From assembly GCA_001600455.1 (NCBI GenBank), contig BCKC01000010.1, positions 1,060,144 through 1,124,143 of the forward strand: a stretch of DNA of 64,000 bases. Direction: 5' to 3'. Positions 20,792 to 32,734 of this stretch are shown one piece after another (position 1 is the first letter of the stretch; each line of letters opens with the position of its first letter). Position numbers and translations under genes: made by a program. The notes under the pieces are model-generated. The model did no database searches. It had not been told where the DNA came from and worked only from the letters and a program-made list of their open reading frames with translations. The stretch is from Endocalyx cinctus. Its lineage: Eukaryota > Ascomycota > Sordariomycetes > Amphisphaeriales > Apiosporaceae.

Positions 20792-23700
20792 TTTGGCAAT
20801 ATTTTTTAGGCATTCAGCAGAGGAAGGTAGACAGTTTAAGGTTACTCTTTATATAAGCAGTAGCTGATTTTGGGGAGGGAAAGGTGCGGCATCCGAGCTA
20901 TAGCTACGAAATTGAAAACCCATAGGCCTCGTCATCATTTCGGATACGGTCTCTTTTAACTTACCTATCGTATATGAAAGTATCAGCGATTCAGTCAAGC
21001 AATGCACAATGCCGAGCTAGGAAACCCGTGGTGTCATGGTTAGACCTAATTGGGTCTGGAATCGAGAAAATGAGGGCAAAGTGGAGGAAATCCCGCGGGG
21101 TGAAGCTCGTGTCGTGACTAATTTTTTAACCCCATCTTCAACCCCCTCATCTCAATACACTTTCTTTTCCCCACAGCGCTATGCGTCTCTTGTATGTATG
21201 TGGATACGAACATGATGGAGAAGAGCTAATCTAGTACAGCCTGGGTCTCCAGAACTAAATTGCTGTTGAAATGTCAATTTTAAAATACTAGGATATTAGG
21301 GAGGACAGGTTGGAGTGGGAGGGGCTTTGAGGCTCCGCTTCGGCGGCAATTACCCCGGTACAGCCGTAAAGCCTGATCATACGGAGCGGATCGGGGGATG
21401 AGCTATGGATGGCCGGGTAACGACAGCTTCGTTTCCAAGACCGACTTCGGGGGTTTCGTTCTCATATTTGAAATTATATGATGTAACCCGATGTCAAGAG
21501 ACTCCGATAACCTCCCCGGCTTCGGAAAACCTGCGATAGACGATAGCTAGGCATGCATCACCATTTGACACAAATGAAAAGATTCGTCAGAAGTAATTGG
21601 AATAATTGCACGTGAAAATTGATAGTCCAATTCATTATAATTTTAATGAAGTATGTTTTCTTCAATATCTTTCATGTTCTCTTCTTTCTTTCCTAATGGT
21701 TTGTAGCCACTCAGCTTGGCCTCGCGAGCTTAGATATCATTTTATTACTTCAAAAAGACCGCCGACATTTCTGTCGTGACTATTGAATCAATATAAATAG
21801 AGATGCAAGATTTCGGGGTTCTAAATGATGATGACCATTCTAGATTTGGCGAAAAAAAAAGTCCACGGTACGAAAACTATTGAAGTATCTTTCGCTTAAT
21901 TAGCGAAGAGCCATAGAAGCACGATTCTTTGTATAGTGATCCCTTCTAAATTAACAAGTCATTTAGCCTAAATTAATATTATATGCGTTATTGGGGTTCA
22001 CCTCGCGTAGGCATTATTGTCGTATTCTGTAACATGATCCTTCGATGTAATGTTCATGTTACCGAGTATGCGGAGCTCCTAATTATATATTATTTCGTCG
22101 ATCCCACTTTCGACGTACTTAAACGTCTTTCACCCCTTCGAAAATTTGTTTTCTTCGCTTTCAGCTTCAGCGCACCCAGCGCGCCATCGAGCATTTGTCA
22201 AGAACAGTCTCCAACGTTCTTATTGACCATAGTGACAGGTTATCTTGATGATAATCTACCTGTTTCGCGAATAACATATCCGAAATATCTTTAACTATAT
22301 TATTAGTATTATTCACAGGTATTAAAAGGCGACGAGGAAATCAAATCAGTTCGTCGCATCCTCTCAACGCTAGCTTATGGCTGCTCATGCGTTTTTGCTG
22401 AACGAGACTACTTTGAAGTGATTAGGTTCAGAGTCTCAAGAAGTAACTTAAGTCTTTCTTACTCCATTTAATCAGCTAAGTGATCATCTCATATATTCTT
22501 TCAGCGATGTCTTCGCTCTCTAGATTGCTGTCGCATCGCACTCTCTTTCCTTTTGATTCTTTATCACCGCTTTCAATTCATGCGTCGAAAGCATCAGCGC
22601 TCTATGAAATTTCGCCGACGAATATCATTTGTTTTATCATGCCAAAAATAAGCACAGCATGCGAGAGCGTGAGTGCATGCGTCCGATATACCGTCATCTA
22701 GCGAATCGATGGGATCCTCAGTTGCGCGCGCTGACTCTCCGCAATCGCCATGGATCGAAATATATCCACCAGAGAAGTGCCGATACTCTGGGCACCGCCG
22801 AGAGTTCCAGTATAAGCAGGACTAAACCCCCAAGACTCTCCGGGGACAGCGTCAATGATCTCGTGCCCGACGAAGTGTCATTCAGCATGTTTATATGAAT
22901 AATACCGCGACATCGGTTCTAACGTTATTGTGGGGCTAGGATTGCGACAGCCACCACCTTGAAATCATGAGAATCAGGACGAATCTGCTTGTTGCGATCA
23001 ATCAGAATTTCGATCACCGACACGTCGATTAATTTATTTCGTTTTTCTTTTCTCTTCTTCCTTCTAGGATGATACTTCTAAGCTATTCCGATCTCATCCG
23101 ATATCACTACATGATCGATAATATATAGGAACCCTTTCAACAGTTTGGCTTTTATTATTAACGCAACCGGGTATTCGGTATCACAAAATTTCACGTCAGA
23201 ATGCAGCTTTTCTTCGGATCTTCGGCTGGACTTTCTCCTTGCTTCCTTTTCCTTCATCCTCTCATCTTCTCATTTCCTCGAACTCAAGCAAGGGTAAGCT
23301 GGTCCTGCGACTTTTTTTCATGACCTCATGTTGGAGCACACGAGATGCGCATCTCTCATCGTCGTTTCGCATGGAAGCCGGTAGGACAGAAAGACCAAAT
23401 GACGCACAAGGAACTAAATGCGACGAATTATAAGACAAGGCTATCTACGGGCTCAATTATGCATAAGTAGACATCCTTCCGCGGTGACACCTGGCAGCTT
23501 GTTTATGGCTACCCCGACGAGAACCCCCAAATGAAAAGGGTGGTCAGAAAAAGTTGGAAAAAAGAGGTCCTATGATTCGACCCGCCTGACTATATGGATG
23601 GATTTATTGATTAGTTCATTAGTCACCAATAATATAGCGACCTTCCCCAACGGACATCTCACCAGGTGCATCTCTTACGGCGAATTTGAACCACGCTATT

Positions 23701-24051
23701 GGAAAAAGGTTTGGGTTACAATATCAATTACCTGCAGAATGAGATTCAAACGTAAACATCAACATCCTGCGAACAGAGGCAACGTCATGTTATATGTCTT
23801 TTATGATCACAGCCTGCCTCCTTATTTTCACCATGCCAAGAAAGGTCACAAATCACGATGGCGCGGCGAAGGATGTTACAGAACAAAATTTGGTTGGGAG
23901 GTAATATATACCCAATGTTGACATGCATATATTAAGACTCTTCCCGGCGTTTGAATTGCGATGAGAATGTTTACTTTACGCTGCTTGATCTTTCTGTAAT
24001 AACAAGCTTTTTATCTGATCCTCCCCCTGATACCCACTCATCTCCGACAAT
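20792..24051. other. gene-poor spacer, divergent promoters
   Basis: About 3.3 kb between the GH31 gene (-) and the GH93-like gene (+). AT-rich, with no transposon ends or tRNA seen. ORFs at 21983-22294, 22480-22898 and 23598-23921 are unconvincing. A small GC-richer island at about 22700-22870 is open for some 57 codons on the minus strand between stops but lacks a start and splice context. Confidence 0.5.
20847..20855 (-). promoter_or_regulatory. TATA-like element of the GH31 gene
   Basis: TATATAAAG on the minus strand, about 60 nt upstream of the GH31 start codon. Confidence 0.4.
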
Positions 24052-25270
24052 ATGCTGTTTCCAATTTTTGCTGTAGCTTTTACCTTTTTCTCTCTATCAT
24101 GTGGGGCCCCCGTAAATTCGCTGGCAAAACGTCTTCCAGGTCGGGTCGTTCAAGCAGGCAACACGGTCGTCATCGACTCTGCCGGCGTCTACATTCGCAC
24201 GACCCGCATGAATGATGGTAGTCTGATCAGTGGCTACGCAGCTGCGGATGGGTCTCAGCACGTCTTGAGAGCTGCCCGGTCTACCAACAACGGTCAATCA
24301 TGGAGCTTCGTCGGCGAAGTAGCTCGTATGGACACGGCCACTCACGATCTGGATAACGCGTTCCCGTTGGAGTTGTCCAGCGGTCGTCTGCTCTACGCCT
24401 ATCGGAACCATGACCGCACGAGCTCTGGGACTTACACGTACTACCGCATCACCGTTTCCTACTCCGACGATAACGGGGCTACTTTTAAGTATCTCTCCAC
24501 CGTGGATCAGCGTGCAGCCTCCGGAGTCAATGGCCTTTGGGAACCGTTCATGCGCGTGGCGAATGACGGTACTCTGCAATGCTACTACTCATCCGAGAAC
24601 AGTGCTACCGATCAGGATGGGCTCATGAGACAATCTACTGATGGAGGAGCCACGGTATGTATCTTCCCGAACTCAATTTCACAGAATTATAGTGGGCCTT
24701 GGCTAAGAGTATATGCCGTAGTGGTCGAGCCCAATTACCATCTCGGGCTCTGGAGTAACTTCGAGAGACGGGATGATCGGCGTCGCGAACATTGACAGCA
24801 ACGGAAACCTCATGTATGTACCAATTGATTCTGAGAGTATGTCGTTGTTGAACTATAGAAGTACTGACTCTCTACATATTAGCGCTGTCTTTGAGAACAC
24901 TGAAAGCGGCTTCTTCAGCATTGATTCCGTGCTATCACACAACGACGGGAAGAGCTGGGGCCAGCGCACACGGCTTTACACTGCTCTCAATAACGAAGAG
25001 GCTACTGCTCCACAGGTGGTCAACGTTGGAGGTACCTTGGTGACGAGTTTTATGACGGATGAGAGCACGGGGGGTAGTAACCCAGATGGCACCCAGATGA
25101 AAGTCGTGACCAGCACGAACGGTGGTAGCTCATGGAGCTCTAGTGTGGTGACGGGTAATGTTGCCTCTCACTGGCCTGGGTTGTTCACGATCGATTCCAC
25201 GCACTTCCTAGCATTATACTCGAAGGATGGTCAGGGTGCTGTCAGTCAACTCTATCAGCTGACCAATTAA
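24052..25270 (+). CDS. secreted BNR/Asp-box propeller glycosidase, GH93-like (exo-arabinanase type)
   Basis: Secreted six-bladed-propeller enzyme of the sialidase superfamily, closest in layout to GH93 exo-alpha-1,5-L-arabinanases, 360 aa. Three exons: 24052-24654, 24722-24813 and 24883-25270. The introns are at 24655-24721 (GTATGT...GTAG) and 24814-24882 (GTATGT...TTAG, 69 nt, stop-free). The N-terminal signal peptide has the core LFPIFAVAFTFFSLSCGAP. Asp-box repeats (S-x-D/N-x-G-x-x-W/F) are visible: STNNGQSW, SDDNGATF, SHNDGKSW and STNGGSSW, plus STDGGATW, which is completed only by splicing intron 1 and so confirms the junction. A likely active-site region is SGVTSRDGMIGV. The role would be plant arabinan degradation (family knowledge); the exact specificity is inferred. 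Confidence 0.82.
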
Positions 25271-27965
25271 TGAGCCAAGTTTCTTTTTTTAAGATTATTT
25301 ATAAACGAATTATGATAGCATAGTATATACAATATATTCCCATTTTGATAATGGATGTTAACACTTAAAGAAGAATTCATATGTAAATAATCTGGAATTC
25401 AGTGATATACTTCTTGTTTGGCTTTTCTTTATGACAGTCGCTGGCGCGATAATTAATGATGCTTTTCCTACATACAATTATAACATAATTAGTATTGATG
25501 CATTTACAGTTGCTTTCTACCGAACTTATGGTATATATGTATATTCTTCTTCTTTAGAACTTCCAATCCGCATTTTCTCCCACTAAAAGGATGATGATGC
25601 ATTCCTCAATATCACCATTACCTTCATACCTGAAATTTATTCCATGCAGAATAATATTCATACATCTTACTATATCAGTATCTTGAGCGGTATCTTACGT
25701 TTTTTTTTTTTCGCCTCTCACGTATTCATAGATGAGTGTTTGTTACAGCAGACGAGCCAGACTAGAGTGTCTCAAAGTCAGGGGCCCAGACTTTCTCTAG
25801 ATTTTCAAGTCTACAAATTCAAGGACGTTCTGTTCTTCGATGGACAGATCTCTTGAGATCGGTCCAGAACCCAAATGCCACTTCTTGCCCCTATTCCATG
25901 TGGTCACCGCACGTTCCGTACTAGGAACAGATGGTGTTTTAAGTTGATCATGTATGCATGTCTCAATTGCTTCCTCTTCTTGCACAAGATCATTTGAACA
26001 CTTACTAAATTAAGATTTTTGTGTCACAATTCATTTGATAGCTTGCGCCATCGGATCTGTACGATATCGGAAGCGGTGAGTGTTGACGATGACGGCAATG
26101 AAAGCCAAAAAAAGTAGACCTACCGGGTTTCGGCTACAGATTCCTTTCATAACAATACCGAGGCGGCAATGAATGACCGAAATGAACTACGGATGACGGG
26201 AAAGGGGGTGATACAGGCCGTTGTGGCCAAACATGGCGTTACCGGTTCGGTTTTTTCCCCCTCGATGTGACACTACATCGTACTTGCACAGCGTTTCACC
26301 CTAACAGCCTTATCTTTCTATCTTCCCGTGGCTTGAATCATGGGTTCACTCAACTTCCCACTATCCATCTCTAGCACTATGCTTATCTATTACTTATATC
26401 CATTGGTACGTCTTCATGATAATGTCACGACGATCTCAATTTAAGACAGGGCATCTTCGAATCTCTTTGGTGAGAACATATCTAAAATGGCGACATGAAG
26501 TAAAACTCATCATGCCTAAATATTCTAGACATTACATATTAAATTTCTGGCTTCACCGCCATGGTTTATTGTAGTAGATATCTGCAAATTATGCACACGG
26601 TCACGGTGAACACGTCAGAAGATAGCTCCACGAAACGGAAGACTAGTGGTTTAGCTTCAAAGCTGCAGAATTTAGTTGGGATATCAAATTTAAACAAAGA
26701 GCCTATAGCAAGCCTCGAGAATATGGCTTCATTTTGCCACTTCGAGTTGGGAGAGCATCAGACATCCAGAACATGAGGCAGAACTTTTTGACGAGATTGA
26801 GCATTTTCAAACTAGATCTATGATTTAAGAGGCGCCAACTACAGGTCTCTTTTTGCCACATGTTCACAGCCCAATCTATAGAGTGGCTACCTTTAAGATT
26901 GTTACTTGAAACCTCTAATTATAAGTAATTAACAACGGGGGAAATAACCAGATGATGGATAGTTAATATACACACCAAACTGAAAATTAATGAAGTTGAC
27001 TTGAAGGCCGTTAAACTTGCATTCGAGAATTATATGAGGAATCTTACATGTTTATCAACATACTTCATCGCCAAGATTTGAAGCCTATCTATAGACTCAG
27101 CTAGACTTCGAGTGAACGGTTCAGGCTCTCAAACATAATCTAAGCTGTAGATAAACTGTACCATAATTTCGTTGTCATGGATTATTTCCCATTTATCTGT
27201 GATATGAAGCTAGCGAGTAGACACGGCATCGTCCAGGGCATTTTGTCGAATCATCAGTTAGATGATATGAGGCTTTGATACAGTGACAGTGTACTCAACT
27301 GGACAACTACTAATTACACGTGGAAAAGAGGTAAGTAAAATAGAGTATTTACCGAAATCTATGCTGTATAGAAGGCTGTAAAATCTCTTCTTGTATAAAT
27401 GAAATTATCGATCAGTTTATAATACAATAATTCTTTGTTAATTCAACTAGGTAGATTAACTTAGGTACAGTACGTTTCAGGTAACTAACACTTCTAATCA
27501 CTCAGTGAATAGCAACTCAGGTACTTTTTCTTCGTATGATATATGTTCAGACTCACACATGAATAGCGACCTCATGAGCTGTCTAATAATCCTAACAACT
27601 ATCTCTATAAGTTATTCTTCCTAACCCATCATGATCTCTCCGCATCATGTTCTTGACAGTTCTCCTAAACCTAGGTATTTTCATCTTCGTCCTATTATAA
27701 GAAACTACATGAGGGATATATATCGGGAAATACGGCCGCTTGGCCGCTTTGATAAGTGGACTATTTCAGCATGTCGTTCAGTAAAATTTAAAATTATTAA
27801 ACCCCTCATGTAATCTTCATTACTCGTAAACCTCTTATAAAAGCAGAGTAGTTCATAATATAAACTCTTTCCTTGTAGGGATTTACAAAGGAAAAGAATA
27901 AGCAGTTATACTCATAATCTGCCCCTCTACCAAGCAATTTCAACGGTTAACGACGAGCTTACCGT
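25271..27965. other. gene-poor AT-rich spacer
   Basis: About 2.7 kb between two same-strand genes. Only short ORFs (60-71 codons) without family features. No RNA gene, inverted repeat or transposon signature was noticed by eye. Confidence 0.5.
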
Positions 27966-29213
27966 ATGTCGTCGCACATCATGGTCCTTAGGAGCTCTAT
28001 ATCTATGTTTAGATATACTTCCCTCAGGCGTACTTCTCTAGGATTGTTTCAGGCGAATCTGTACAATGGTAACCGATTCACACATTCGCTACAGCCAAAC
28101 CCGGCCGCCGAAGCCGCGGGCCGATCGACGTACACGCAAGACCAAGTGAGCCAGTACTTCGACCGGATCAGCCTCCCGGCCCAGAAGCGTATTTTTTCCG
28201 TGTCGTCCCTCTCAGGCGCCGAGAAACTAGCCTACCTGACGCTCCTGAAGAAACATCACCTCGTCCGGATCCCCTACGAGAACCTGATGGCGCACTACTC
28301 CTGGCACAAGTGGGTCGACGTCAAGCCTCTGAGATTATTTCGCAAGATCGTCGGGGAGGGCCGCGGTCGCGGCGGCTGGTGCATGGAAACCAACCTGTTT
28401 TTCCATACCATGCTGGTGTCGCTGGGGTTCGACGTCATCCTCGCTGGATCGCGCGTCTACGAGCCGAGCAACGGGCGGTATGCCGGTTTGGTCCACTGCG
28501 TCAACATCGCTACCGTAGACGATGAGCGGTACCTTCTGGACGTTGGGTTCGGTGGTAGCGGGCCGCCGCGGCCGTTGAAGCTTGCTGAAACAAAGAGGAC
28601 GACTGAGGCAGCCTTTCCCGGTGAAGTGAATAATCAAGATCTGTCGCCAGGATTGCCTCACATCGGCTCCACCGCCGAGATGCGGCTCGTCCAAGAGCCG
28701 ATCCGGCAGCAGCTGGATCGGGGCCTACCAATGTGGGTGTATCAGTTCCGAGGTAACCCGAAACAGCCCTGGCTCTCGCTATTCTGCTTCAACGCCGATT
28801 TCGAGTTCTTACCGGAAGACATCCAGGGCATGAACCTACTGGGTCTTAGCAAAGAGTGTTTCGCATCGAGAGAGGTCCTCGTGCAGCGGTTCACGACGGA
28901 TCGAGAGCGATTGGATGAGAATTACGACGAGTGTAAAAGCAGTGTATCAGAATCGGTGACAAGTATGGAGGAGGATATCTGCGGGGGCGAACTGGACGGC
29001 GCGCTGGTGCTTTTTCAGGATACGATGAAGTGGAGCCGGCACGGGGAGACGAAGCTGACGCTCAAGTTCAAGAACGAACAGGAGAGGATTTCAGCCCTGA
29101 AGAAATATTTCAATATCGAACTAGATGAAGAAGAGATTACGGGAATTCGTGACTCAGTTGGTAAACTGAATCCCACGTGGATCAACGCTGCTTTCCAGGC
29201 AGGCGGCTGGTGA
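27966..29213 (+). CDS. arylamine N-acetyltransferase (NAT)
   Basis: Acyl-CoA:arylamine N-acyltransferase, 415 aa, one exon. The Cys-His-Asp triad is visible: Cys about 139 in GRGGWCMETN, His about 177 in GLVHCVNI, and Asp about 192 in LLDVGFGG. RIPYENLMAHY precedes the Cys as in the family. In fungi these enzymes acetylate or malonylate xenobiotic arylamines, for example 2-aminophenol from plant benzoxazolinones. The first 45-55 residues are an extra Arg/Ser-rich segment (LRSSISMFRYTSLRRTS) that could be a mitochondrial targeting sequence; Met14 is an alternative start. Acidic insertions near 310-340 are longer than in bacterial NATs. It is convergent with the SDR-like gene 149 nt downstream. 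Confidence 0.9.
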   Translation: MSSHIMVLRSSISMFRYTSLRRTSLGLFQANLYNGNRFTHSLQPNPAAEAAGRSTYTQDQVSQYFDRISLPAQKRIFSVSSLSGAEKLAYLTLLKKHHLVRIPYENLMAHYSWHKWVDVKPLRLFRKIVGEGRGRGGWCMETNLFFHTMLVSLGFDVILAGSRVYEPSNGRYAGLVHCVNIATVDDERYLLDVGFGGSGPPRPLKLAETKRTTEAAFPGEVNNQDLSPGLPHIGSTAEMRLVQEPIRQQLDRGLPMWVYQFRGNPKQPWLSLFCFNADFEFLPEDIQGMNLLGLSKECFASREVLVQRFTTDRERLDENYDECKSSVSESVTSMEEDICGGELDGALVLFQDTMKWSRHGETKLTLKFKNEQERISALKKYFNIELDEEEITGIRDSVGKLNPTWINAAFQAGGW

Positions 29214-29362
29214 ACATACTTTCCCCATGGATTTCTTTTGGACACGGATCGCGTCGTAAAGTAGTTTTCATAAGTTTCCCCTCAATTATTAATATTATAT
29301 ACCTAATTTACCATTACTGAAAACACGTAGTATACGGTTTCCAGCACCCAGGAGTAGGCATT

Positions 29363-30327
29363 CTACGAAGACTTTCTAACCTGCCGCACGTGGTCTTCAC
29401 GAGTATATCCATCAAAGTCCACGCCCGCAAAATCTCTTCGTCCTTCCTCTTTCGTAAAAGTTACCAACCACTTGGATTGCTCATCTTCGTGCGCCAATTT
29501 CCAATACATTTCCCCGTGGGCAGGTCCGTTGACGTCGTACCCAGACGGCCTCCCATCTGGGAGCCTCTCATCCACGAAATAAAACCTATTTGGACAATCG
29601 TTATTATAGATTCGATAAGTATGTATATGTATGTAGTTATTTAGTACCGTCTTTACGGTATGAATTGTGGGGGTTCACATTGAAAAGGGGTGTGGGTGGG
29701 GGGGGAATCTCACCTATACCCCTCCTTTCCGTACGCATGAGCGGCATACTCGATCATCATGGCGGCAGCCACCTTACCCACGGCAAATGGCATGACCCCG
29801 GGTATCGCGATCTGGCTGAGAGCGTTGCCACTATATATAAAGGCCGTCGGCGCGCTGCCCTGCAGCTGTTTGAAGCCTTCAAGCGCTTCTTGAGCGGATA
29901 TGTAGCCGCTATCGAAGCTGACTACCCGACTGCTTTGGATGGTTTCCAGAGAGGCGGAGAACGGATCTTCGTGAGGAGTGGTAATCCGATTTGCCCCTTT
30001 TAATTTTTTTTTTTTTTTAGACATACGATTGTCAGTTGATCCTCGAACTGTAAGCTGGATAGGTTCACACGGCAGAGATGTTTTACCATTAAAGACAACC
30101 AGGTTCGGAATTCCCCAGGTTTCTCGTACTACTTTAAACATTTGAGGCACGTTTGATGGGTCCGATAGGTCAACTTTTATTCTGAGAATACCCTCTTCTG
30201 TGAGGCCGGTGTCACAGCTGCGCGACGCGAGGGCAACCTTGTAGCCGCCAGAGGCAAACTTGGTACCGATACTTTGGCCGAGTCTTGGCCCAGCGGCGAT
30301 TATAAGTATGATCTTAGGGGAGGACAT
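29363..30327 (-). CDS. atypical SDR-like NAD(P)-binding protein
   Basis: Rossmann-fold protein of the SDR superfamily, 248 aa, three exons: 30327-30087, 29996-29714 and 29585-29363. Intron 1 (29997-30086, 90 nt, stop-free) has donor GTAAAA and an A-rich acceptor region that includes a 13-14 nt A run. Intron 2 (29586-29713) has GTGAGA and AATAG. Splicing intron 1 gives VVFN/GANRITTPHEDPFS, which fits the NNA-like strand. The cofactor loop is GPRLGQSIG near 13-21. The usual YxxxK site reads FAVGK, so the catalytic Tyr is replaced by Phe while Lys is kept. The C-terminus (FYFVDERLPDGRPSG) matches this non-classical fungal group. Activity uncertain. Confidence 0.75.
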
Positions 30328-32734
30328 AATGATTTAGCTGGTGGTAAAGAGATTGCAGATATCATTGGAATATTCTATCGAATAGCTATTAACTGTTGGT
30401 GATGTGCCTTAACCTGCTTCATTTCACACCTGGGGTGAGGATCACTTATTAACAACTAGGAACCAGCTACGGTCAAGTTGATTATATAATGTGGGATGGT
30501 TTAGGGAGGCTACTATTTTCGAGCTGATTATAAATTATGCTCATAACTACGTAATGTTGTTATTATAGCTTATGTGGATTATAAATCTGTTGGAAAGCCT
30601 CAGTTTTAATTATTAATAATAGGTCTTGAATCCTACATCTACATATCTAAAGTAGTAAGGTCGCAAGCTACTCCTTAAAATACTAGGTAAAGTAGAATAA
30701 GAATATTCTTATACGTTACGGAGTTTTTTGATATTCGGGTCGATTTCCGAAAGCTAGACCAATGATCATATAACTAATGTGTGACCTGACTAGCACTTCG
30801 TTACCGAGAACTCTAGGTAGCTAATCCTCAGGCACAACGGCTACTTCACGTGAATGCTGGGTTACAATTGCAATATCGGGATTTACTAGCTATTATCAAG
30901 TAACTAGGACATCCGTGTCTTCTTCTTTTTGCCACCACAGCCTGATTTCTTTATAGCTTCACGAACCCAGGACTGATAACCTTTTATCACCTCTATCGCC
31001 TTAAGCGTTATGCTACCACCCCAGTCCGCGGCAGAGATCCCCCGTCCGCGAACAAGCTACTCTCATATAGCTAGCCTAATGAATAACGTTTTATTCTACC
31101 AAATGAAATGATCCAAGCCATAAGCCCTCTCGAAAGACATCTATCGTCATGTTGTGATGATTTCTAACCACCCTCCCCCCCTTTTGTTTTTCCCCATTAC
31201 ATATAATTATACGCTCCTGAAAAGAGTATCCCAACCGTCATAACATTCCATTTACGTTCTTCATCAGCTCATGTCGGTAAACTACTCATCTTTTTTTTGT
31301 CTGACTTCTCACTGTCGCATAGTCTAACTCGATAATACCTGAGGGCTTTGATGTTCAGAAAAGACCATATCAACTTAAGGCTCAAGAGTATTGGAAGTGA
31401 AGAATTGAATTACAAATCATAGATGACACGGGACACGCCCTCTACCTAATTGCTAGTAGCAAGACCAGCATAGACTTGAGATATCTAGGAGAGGGAAGTC
31501 AGCTTGCTTCCGTCCCCGATCCGTCTGTGCGGCGCGACCAGACAGGCTCGTAAAGGCTGGAGTTGATTTTGGACCCTTGTAATGAGCTAGGGTTAGGTAC
31601 AATCCGCATTTCAGAGGTATTGATAATATGGAGCTCACTCCAATTATTACATATTCACTTCAGTTAGGTACGTACTTACGGAAATAAAGTATAAGTGTTA
31701 CATACTAGCCTTAGGCCAGTAGCTAAAAGATTCATATTGAAAGCTGTGCTCAGAGCAGAAGGAATCAGTAAGATAATATCACGGCGAACAATTCGAGAAT
31801 GATAAGTATGCTCTATTTCTTCAGCCACCCAAAAACTGCCAGATTAATCTGATCAGCGTGAGAATCAAGTTCGATCTTCAGCTTCTGGCTAAGCCCCCTT
31901 ACCTACCTTGATTACATAGCTGTGAGTCTATGATGTCGTATCTCAAACTCCATCTCGAAAGCCCTATGAAGGAACCGAGACATATGGACTGATTTAATAT
32001 AGGTTCAATACTACCCAAGTGATTTAGGAATGATAGTTATCATAGGTAGTATAGCTGATTTATTTGGGTGCGGAATATTTACGTACGGAAACTCGGTACC
32101 GGAATAGAAAGTTATTCCGAGCCCGTGGCTTGATAATTATTTCTCTCAATAACCTGATTTTCACACGACTCGAAACTAGACGCATCTCTTGACACGAATT
32201 AATATGTTCATTTAAAAATTTTCAACCATTGATATGTTTGAAAAGGCCTACCAGAACAATGCATGGCAAATTTATCACCGATGGAAAGTTAACGGGGGGT
32301 TAAAGTTCATATTCGTATCTATTAGGTATGTCTAAATTATAACCCTTAAACTAGGTCAATGGATATCTATCGGCCTGCCTATCTATCATCTATCAATTCT
32401 CCACCGGACGCCCGTTTAAAACCTGTCTACATACCCTGTCAAATGCTTCCCAGGGGAAAAAAAAAGAAGAAATAATTAAAGAGATTTTGGTCGTAAAATG
32501 AAAGCGCCGTTGTGGAAAAAACAAATATGATGATGATATGGCCCTCGCGCATCTCACCTCACTTCCAGCTGAAAATTTTTGGCGTCGAACTCCAACCCGA
32601 CGCACAGAATGGAAGGTAAAGAACGTTTTTATCGGCCGCCGCGGGATAGCTCTTTATCCAAAGGTCTCACGCCGGGCCATCCGAAAATTCGCCTTCTCTA
32701 CTCCAACTTTTTTTTTTTTTTCGGGGAAGAGCTA
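30328..32734. other. gene-free AT-rich spacer
   Basis: About 2.4 kb upstream of the SDR-like gene and downstream of the DHA1 transporter, both on the minus strand. Low GC, many short homopolymers, one ORF of 61 codons. I see no gene, RNA or mobile element. Confidence 0.5.

Noticed and set aside
22700..22870. GC-richer island open on the minus strand
   Set aside because: About 57 codons between stops with no start codon upstream and no usable splice sites; too short to support a gene.
23683..23700. B-box-like GGTTCAAATTC on the minus strand
   Set aside because: No matching A box or cloverleaf arms at the right distance.
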